From positions 186,001 to 250,000 of the forward strand of contig CAVPTL010000009.1 in the NCBI GenBank assembly GCA_963708725.1: 64,000 nucleotides of DNA. The letters are read 5' to 3'. The DNA comes from CAVPTL01 sp963708725 (GTDB lineage: Bacteria; Actinomycetota; Thermoleophilia; Gaiellales; JAICJC01). The translations under genes were made by a program, and so were the position numbers. A model generated the notes under the pieces. It made no database searches. It had not been told where the DNA came from and was given only the letters and a program-made list of their open reading frames with translations. Below, piece by piece: positions 59,266 to 64,000 of the stretch. Each line of letters begins with the position of its first letter. Within the stretch, counting starts at the first letter, position 1.

Positions 59266-59622
59266 GTGGCCAAGGTAAAGATCAAGATCAGAACTGGAGA
59301 CTCTGTGCAGGTGCTCACCGGCAAGGACGCCGGCAAGCGCGGCACGGTCCAGACCGTGATCCCCGAGAAGCGCCGCCTGGTGGTCGAGAACGTCAACATG
59401 ATCAAGCGTCACACCAAGCCCCGCCCGGCGCCTCGGAACTCGGGCAACCAGGGTGTCATCCCCGGCGGCGTGATCGAGCGCGAGGCCCCGCTGTATGTGG
59501 CCAACGTGGCGCTCGTCTGCCCTGCCTGCGGCAAGCCCACCCGGGTCGGCTACAGGATCAACGAGAAGGACGGCAACAAGGTTCGCGTGTGCCGCAAATG
59601 CAAGCAGGACATCGATAAATGA
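59266..59622 (+). CDS. rplX: 50S ribosomal protein L24 with C-terminal zinc ribbon
   Basis: A 118-residue L24. The KOW core (KIKIRTGDSVQVLTGKDAGKRG) is followed by a four-cysteine ribbon: C-P-A-C and C-R-K-C with GKPTRVGYRINEKDGNKVRV between. GTG 59266 gives the standard AKVKIKIR opening; TTG 59260, overlapping the rplN stop, is an alternative. It initiates assembly of the large subunit. Confidence 0.95.
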   Translation: MAKVKIKIRTGDSVQVLTGKDAGKRGTVQTVIPEKRRLVVENVNMIKRHTKPRPAPRNSGNQGVIPGGVIEREAPLYVANVALVCPACGKPTRVGYRINEKDGNKVRVCRKCKQDIDK

Positions 59623-60179
59623 GCGCCACCGAGATCCCCACACCGCGGCTCAAGAACCGCTACGAAGACGAGATTCGCGACCAGCTGATGGAGCGATTCG
59701 AACTGAAGTCGATCATGGCCGTACCGCGGCTTTCCAAGATCACGCTGAACATGGGCGTGGGCGAGGCCAAGGTCAACTCCAAGGCGCTGGACGACGCGGT
59801 CGAAGAGCTCGCCATCATCAGCGGGCAGCACCCGGTCATCACCCGGGCGACCAAGTCGATCGCCGGTTTCAAGCTGCGCGAGGGTATGCCCATCGGCTGC
59901 AAGGTGACGCTTCGCGGCGACCGGATGTACGAGTTTCTCGATCGTCTGATGACGATCGCTCTGCCCCGCATTCGCGACTTCCGGGGAATCAATCCAGGCT
60001 CGTTCGACGGCCGTGGCAACTTCGCCATGGGCGTTCGCGAGCAGGTGATCTTCCCCGAGATCAACTACGACGACGTCAAAGAGGTGCGGGGCCTCAACAT
60101 CACGATTACGACCACGGCTCCAGACGACGAGCAGGCGCGAGAGCTCCTGCGCGCGCTGGGAATGCCCTTCTCAGGCTAA
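59619..60179 (+). CDS. rplE: 50S ribosomal protein L5
   Basis: A 186-residue L5, which binds 5S rRNA. Signatures are PRLSKITLNMGVGEAKVNSKALD, GMPIGCKVTLRGDRMYEFLDRL and FDGRGNFAMGVREQVIFPEI. It overlaps rplX by four bases (ATGA). Confidence 0.97.
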   Translation: MSATEIPTPRLKNRYEDEIRDQLMERFELKSIMAVPRLSKITLNMGVGEAKVNSKALDDAVEELAIISGQHPVITRATKSIAGFKLREGMPIGCKVTLRGDRMYEFLDRLMTIALPRIRDFRGINPGSFDGRGNFAMGVREQVIFPEINYDDVKEVRGLNITITTTAPDDEQARELLRALGMPFSG

Positions 60180-60197
60180 GCAAAAGGAACGGAACGG

Positions 60198-60383
60198 ATG
60201 GCAAAGGAAGCACTCAGAGTCAAGCAGGCGAGGCCCGCGAAGTACTCGACCCGCGCGTATCACCGCTGCGGGCGGTGCGGTCGTTCGCGTGCCTACTACC
60301 GCAAGTTCGGTGTCTGCCGGATTTGTCTGCGCGAGCTTGCTCACCAGGGCGTGATTCCTGGAATGACGAAGAGCAGCTGGTGA
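60198..60383 (+). CDS. rpsN: 30S ribosomal protein S14 type Z
   Basis: A 61-residue short S14 with two C-x-x-C pairs (CGRC and CRIC), so it is the zinc-binding type Z form usually called rpsZ or rpsN1. AAAAGGAACGG precedes the ATG. It lies between rplE and rpsH as usual. Confidence 0.97.
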   Translation: MAKEALRVKQARPAKYSTRAYHRCGRCGRSRAYYRKFGVCRICLRELAHQGVIPGMTKSSW

Positions 60384-60392
60384 GGAGCGGTC

Positions 60393-60788
60393 ATGATTAC
60401 TGATCCAATCGGAGACATGCTCACACGTATCCGCAACGCCAACCAGGCGCTGCACGAGCGTGTCGAGATGCCCGCGTCCGGCATGAAAAAGGAGATCGCC
60501 CGAATCCTCCAGGAAGAGGGCTACATCGACGGCTACAACGTGGCCAAGGGCGAGGTGCACGACACCCTTGTGGTCACGCTGCGGTACGGGTCGAGTCGCG
60601 AGCGCGTCATCTCGGGTCTCAAGCGCATCTCCAAGCCCGGTCGCCGCGTGTATGCACGCAAAGACCGGCCCCATCGCGTGCTCGGCGGTATGGGCGTCGC
60701 GATCCTGTCCACGTCAAACGGTGTCGTCACCGGTCGCACCGCCCAGGAGCTGGGCGTCGGCGGCGAGGTGCTGTGCTACGTCTGGTGA
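60393..60788 (+). CDS. rpsH: 30S ribosomal protein S8
   Basis: A 131-residue S8 (ITDPIGDMLTRIRNANQALHERVEMPASGMKKEIARIL; C-terminal SNGVVTGRTAQELGVGGEVLCYVW). In E. coli it represses the spc operon; no matching site was sought successfully here. Followed by rplF after 3 bp. Confidence 0.97.
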   Translation: MITDPIGDMLTRIRNANQALHERVEMPASGMKKEIARILQEEGYIDGYNVAKGEVHDTLVVTLRYGSSRERVISGLKRISKPGRRVYARKDRPHRVLGGMGVAILSTSNGVVTGRTAQELGVGGEVLCYVW

Positions 60789-60791
60789 TTC

Positions 60792-61325
60792 ATGAGTCGT
60801 ATCGGTAAAAAACCCATCCCAGTGCCCGCCGGTGTCGAGGTCGACATCCGGCCCGGCACGGTCTCTGTCAAAGGCCCCAAGGGGTCGCTGGAAGAGCGCA
60901 TCTCTCCTGACATCACGGTTGTCTCGGAGGACGGCGTGCTGCGCGTGAGCCGTCCCAGCGACCGCAGCGACCACCGCGCCTTGCACGGCCTCACCCGGTC
61001 ACTGGTCGCCAACATGGTGGTCGGTGTGACCGACGGCTACGAGCGCCGGCTTGAGATCCAGGGCGTCGGCTACCGCGCGGCATTGCGAGGCAACGACCTC
61101 GAGATGCAGCTCGGCTTCAGTCACCCGGTCAAGGTGGCGGCCCCCGAGGGCATCACCTTCGAGGTACCCGCGCCCACCCAGGTGATCGTGCGCGGCATCT
61201 CCAAGCAGCGAGTCGGCGAGATCGCGGCGCAGATCCGCAAGTGGCGTCCCCCGGAGCCGTACAAGGGCAAGGGCGTTCGCTACGAGGGCGAGCGCGTCCA
61301 GTTGAAGGTCGGAAAGAGGGCATAG
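60792..61325 (+). CDS. rplF: 50S ribosomal protein L6
   Basis: A 177-residue L6 with both repeats: SRIGKKPIPVPAGVEVDI at the start and GYRAALRGNDLEMQLGFSHPV, then RKWRPPEPYKGKGVRYEGE near the end. It lies close to the sarcin-ricin loop. Its TAG shares a base with the GTG of rplR. Confidence 0.97.
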   Translation: MSRIGKKPIPVPAGVEVDIRPGTVSVKGPKGSLEERISPDITVVSEDGVLRVSRPSDRSDHRALHGLTRSLVANMVVGVTDGYERRLEIQGVGYRAALRGNDLEMQLGFSHPVKVAAPEGITFEVPAPTQVIVRGISKQRVGEIAAQIRKWRPPEPYKGKGVRYEGERVQLKVGKRA

Positions 61326-61678
61326 TGGCGGTCAGGACAAAAGCAGAGGCACGGAAGCGCCGCCACCGGCGAGTGCGCAAGAAGATCACCGGCACGGCCG
61401 ATCGGCCGCGGCTCGCCGTGTACCGCTCGAATCGGGCGATCGCCGCCCAGATGATCGACGATGTGGCCGGGCACACGCTGGCCGCAGCTTCCAGCCAGGA
61501 GAAGGATCTGGCCAAGATCGGTCGCGGCGAGTCGCCGTCGGCCGTCGGCAAGCTGCTCGCCGAGCGCGCCCAGTCGGCTGGAGTCAAGACCTGCGTATTC
61601 GACCGCGGGGGATACCTGTATCACGGCCGAGTCAAGGCGCTCGCCGAGGCCGCCCGCGAATCTGGATTGGAGTTTTAA
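61325..61678 (+). CDS. rplR: 50S ribosomal protein L18
   Basis: A 117-residue L18 starting at GTG 61325. KRRHRRVRKKITGTADRPRLAVYRSNRAIAAQMID and VFDRGGYLYHGRVKALAEAARE are typical. It binds 5S rRNA with L5. The longer open frame upstream lies over rplF. Confidence 0.97.
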   Translation: MAVRTKAEARKRRHRRVRKKITGTADRPRLAVYRSNRAIAAQMIDDVAGHTLAAASSQEKDLAKIGRGESPSAVGKLLAERAQSAGVKTCVFDRGGYLYHGRVKALAEAARESGLEF

Positions 61679-61683
61679 ACCCC

Positions 61684-62636
61684 GTGGCACGAACTTCTCA
61701 GACAGCACGAGGCCCGCAGCCCGAGGGTGGGCGCGAGTTGCAAGAGCGCGTGGTCAAGATCAACCGCGTCGCCAAGGTGGTCAAGGGTGGCCGGCGGTTC
61801 TCGTTCACCGCACTGGTCGTCGTCGGTGACGAGGTCGACCACGTCGGCGTGGGCTACGGCAAGGCAAACGAGGTTCCCTCGGCGATCTCCAAGGCCGTCG
61901 AAGACGCCAAGAAGAACATGTTCCAGATTCCGAAGTACAAGAACACCATCACCCATCAGATCGTTGGGCGCTACGGCGCCGGCCAGGTGCTGCTCAAGCC
62001 CGCGTCCGAAGGTACCGGCGTGATCGCGGGCGCCGGGGTGCGCGCCGTGCTCGAACTCGGCGGGGTGCGCGACATCCTGGCGAAGTCGCTGGGCACCGCC
62101 AACCCGATCAACCTGCTGATGGCGACCGTCGCGGGCCTCCAGGGTCTGAAGCGACCCGAGGATCTCGCCAAGCTGCGCGGCAAGACCGTGCGCGAAGTGA
62201 TCAAGCCGCACTCCGAGGTCGTCGCCGAGCGCAACGAGGCGCTGGCTGCCACCGAGGCGCGGTCGCGGTCGCGGTCGAGGAGGCCGCGATCCGGTCGGAG
62301 GTCAAGCCCGCGACACCCGAACCGAAGAAGCTCTCCAAGAAGGCCCGTGCCAAGGCTGCTGCCGCGAAGTCAGAGGCTGCCGAGGCCGCGGCGGCTCCGC
62401 CCGTCGAGGAAGTCCCAGTCGAGGAAGCCCCCGCTGAGGAGCCTGCCGCCGAGGCGGTCGTCGAGGAGGCTCCAGTCGCCGAAGAGCCGGCTGCTGCAGA
62501 GGAAGCCCCCGTCGAAGAGCCGGCCGTCGAAGAGCCCGCAGTCGAAGAGCCCGCCGTCGAGGAGCCCGCCGCCGAGGAGCCCGCTGCCGAAGAGCCCGCT
62601 GCCGACGAGGCTCCTGCGGAGACAGAGGAAGCCTGA
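61684..62636 (+). CDS. rpsE: 30S ribosomal protein S5 with acidic tail, frameshifted in the tail
   Basis: The conserved S5 (residues 1-185; VVKINRVAKVVKGGRRFSFTALVV, GTGVIAGAGVRAVLELGG, PINLLMATVAGLQGL) runs in frame from GTG 61684. Near 62257-62259 one base appears to be missing: the continuing frame gives an Arg/Ser/Pro-rich run to 62805 that covers almost all of rpmD, while the shifted frame gives an acidic tail (many E-E-P-A units) that ends at TGA 62634-62636, overlapping rpmD as TGATG. The acidic tail matches those on L22 and L15, so the shift is probably an error or a mild mutation. Repaired length is about 317 residues. Confidence 0.85.
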
Positions 62637-62821
62637 TGGCCAAGCTGAAGATCACCCAAGTGCGTGGCACCATTCGCACCAAACCGGAGCATCGCGGCAC
62701 CATGCGCGCTTTGGGGTTGCGACGGATCTCCTCGACCGTGTTGCACGAGGATTCTCCGGCGCTTCAGGGGATGCTGCGCAAGGTCAACCACCTGATCACG
62801 ATTGAGGAAGTCGCCGAGTGA
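62636..62821 (+). CDS. rpmD: 50S ribosomal protein L30
   Basis: A 61-residue L30 (AKLKITQVRGTIRTKPEHRGTMRALGLRRI ... LRKVNHLITIEEV). The ATG shares a base with the stop of the repaired rpsE and its own TGA overlaps GTG of rplO. Confidence 0.96.
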   Translation: MAKLKITQVRGTIRTKPEHRGTMRALGLRRISSTVLHEDSPALQGMLRKVNHLITIEEVAE

Positions 62822-63462
62822 GCCCCGAAGAATCACCCACCCCCGGACTGACACTGCACGAGCTCAAGCCTGCCGCCGGCAGCCATCGGGCGCGCAAGCG
62901 CGTCGGCCGAGGCGCGGGGTCGGGCACCGGCAAGACGTCAGGTCGTGGCCAAAAGGGCCAGAAGTCGCGCTCGGGCAGCCACAACATGCGTCCCGGTTTC
63001 GAGGGCGGCCAGATGCCGCTGTATATGCGCCTGGGCAAGCTGCGCGGTCCCAACCACAAGAAGTCGATGCCGATGGGGCCGTTTCGCACTCACACCACCG
63101 CGGTCAACGTCCGTGACCTGGGACGGTTCGATGCGGGCGTGGAGGTCACTCCCGAGCTGCTGAAGGCCGCCGGCGTGATCAAGCACCTGCGCCACCCGGT
63201 CAAGATCCTGGGTACCGGCGAGCTCGACAAGAAGCTGACGGTGCACGCCCACAAGTTCTCCAAGCACGCGATCGAGCTGATCGAGGCCGCGGGCGGCACG
63301 GCGACGGTGATTCCCTTCGGCGGCCCCAAGGACGCGGTCGAGGCTACGCCGGTCGCGGAGCCAGCCGCCGAGCCGGAACCCGAAACCGATGTCGAGGCTC
63401 AGTCCGTATCTGAGGCCGACGAGACCGAACCCGAGGCTGAGACTGATCCCGACGCGTCCTAG
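62818..63462 (+). CDS. rplO: 50S ribosomal protein L15 with acidic tail
   Basis: A 214-residue L15, about 65 longer than usual. The core has LHELKPAAGSHRARKRVGRGAGSGTGKTSGRGQKGQKSRSG and ends near residue 160 (AGGTATVIPFGGPKDAVE). The rest is a Pro/Glu/Asp tail (ETDVEAQSVSEADETEPEAE). It starts at GTG 62818. Confidence 0.96.
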   Translation: MSPEESPTPGLTLHELKPAAGSHRARKRVGRGAGSGTGKTSGRGQKGQKSRSGSHNMRPGFEGGQMPLYMRLGKLRGPNHKKSMPMGPFRTHTTAVNVRDLGRFDAGVEVTPELLKAAGVIKHLRHPVKILGTGELDKKLTVHAHKFSKHAIELIEAAGGTATVIPFGGPKDAVEATPVAEPAAEPEPETDVEAQSVSEADETEPEAETDPDAS

Positions 63463-63471
63463 GCAGGCCTG

Positions 63472-64000
63472 ATGCTGTCAACACTCGTAAATGCGTGGAA
63501 GACGCCGGAGCTTCGAACGAAGCTTCTGTTCACGGCGTTCGTCCTTGCCGTTTACCGGTTCGGCAGTTTCATTCCCTCGCCCGGTGTCGACTCCTCGGCT
63601 CTTGCGAGTTCGCTGGCAAACCAGGGCGGTATCTACAGCCTCCTGTCGGTGTTCTCCGGCGGCGGGCTTTCGCGTCTGAGCCTGTTCGCGCTGGGGATCA
63701 TGCCGTACATCACCGCGTCGATCATCCTGCAGGTCCTGACCCCGGTCTCGACCAACCTCCAGGCGCTCCAGAAAGAGGGCGAGCTCGGACAGCGGCGGAT
63801 CACGCAGTACACGCGCTACCTCACGGTCGCCCTGGCCGCACTGCAGGGGCTCGGTTACACCTACGCGTTTCACTCCGGCACGCTGGGCGGGGCTGGCACC
63901 GGCAATCTGGTCAAGTTCAACGCCGGCAACGTGATTCTCGTGACGCTCACGCTGACGGTCGGAGCCACGCTTCTGATGTGGCTGGGCGAGTTGGTCACCC
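63472..64000 (+). CDS. secY: preprotein translocase subunit SecY (partial, cut by window end)
   Basis: The first 176 residues of SecY from ATG 63472. It has the cytosolic N-terminus LVNAWKTPELRTKLLFTAF, helix 1, the plug region and LSLFALGIMPYITASIILQVLTPV (helix 2), then ALQKEGELGQRRITQYTRYLTV (first cytosolic loop). The sequence is open to the last base. It forms the translocon channel with SecE, encoded at 26669. Confidence 0.96.
   Translation, partial: MLSTLVNAWKTPELRTKLLFTAFVLAVYRFGSFIPSPGVDSSALASSLANQGGIYSLLSVFSGGGLSRLSLFALGIMPYITASIILQVLTPVSTNLQALQKEGELGQRRITQYTRYLTVALAALQGLGYTYAFHSGTLGGAGTGNLVKFNAGNVILVTLTLTVGATLLMWLGELVT

Noticed and set aside
62257..62280. Programmed -1 frameshifting in rpsE
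   Set aside because: There is no slippery X-XXY-YYZ heptamer and no clear downstream pseudoknot; the GCGGTC repeats are not slippery. A missing base is simpler.

Overview
The window is a stretch of high-G+C chromosome (roughly two thirds G+C by eye). Its gene set points to Actinomycetota: actinobacterial-type RpoB and RpoC, class A-like serine hydrolases, DUF1697/DUF2252/DUF1269 proteins, many GTG and TTG starts, and very compact spacing. The tailed ribosomal proteins, L24 with a zinc ribbon and unusual gene order fit the Thermoleophilia (Solirubrobacterales/Gaiellales) best, but this placement is inference. No tRNA, rRNA, CRISPR array, prophage or full insertion sequence was recognised. No gene-free gap exceeds 300 bp.

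Region 1 (1-26.4 kb) is a mixed accessory region on both strands. It holds an alpha/beta hydrolase tail, a frameshifted DUF2252 gene, a cyclic-nucleotide-binding protein, a methyltransferase, a large cyclase-AAA-TPR regulator, Tag glycosylase, membrane proteins and a MOSC protein. A divergent SDR/TetR pair with a double operator follows, then an M24 peptidase, a TMEM175-like protein, an orphan PotD-like lipoprotein, and a minus-strand run of a secreted gametolysin-like protease (frameshifted), a DHA2 exporter fused to a MarR-like domain, and a nitrilase. It ends with a frameshifted proline iminopeptidase, small stress or unknown genes, an AAA ATPase behind a striking symmetrical repeat array, and an orphan ABC ATPase.

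Region 2 (26.5-29.9 kb) is rpmG-secE-nusG-rplK-rplA-(L10 leader)-rplJ-rplL, closed by a strong hairpin.

Region 3 (29.9-38.5 kb) separates rplL from rpoB. It encodes a cytoplasmic SH3-NlpC/P60 peptidase resembling YkfC, a class A beta-lactamase-fold hydrolase, a complete oligopeptide ABC importer (binding protein, OppC, OppB, OppD, OppF) and an MFS exporter. Together the first seven genes look like a muropeptide or peptide import-and-recycling module.

Region 4 (38.5-64 kb) is rpoB-rpoC, then a minus-strand family 9 glycosidase flanked by two palindromic repeats, then rpsL-rpsG-fusA-tuf and the S10-spc cluster from rpsJ into secY, cut by the window end. Most cluster genes overlap by 1-4 bases (ATGA, GTGA, TGATG).

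Noteworthy points: four copies of a 31-37 bp perfect or near-perfect palindrome, all in intergenic space; an insert of about 200 residues in RpoC that contains an internal duplication; long low-complexity tails on S3, S5, L15, L22 and RpoB; four apparent single-base frameshifts, one of them in rpsE; and many genes that look leaderless, with a TANNNT hexamer 6-9 bases before the start codon.
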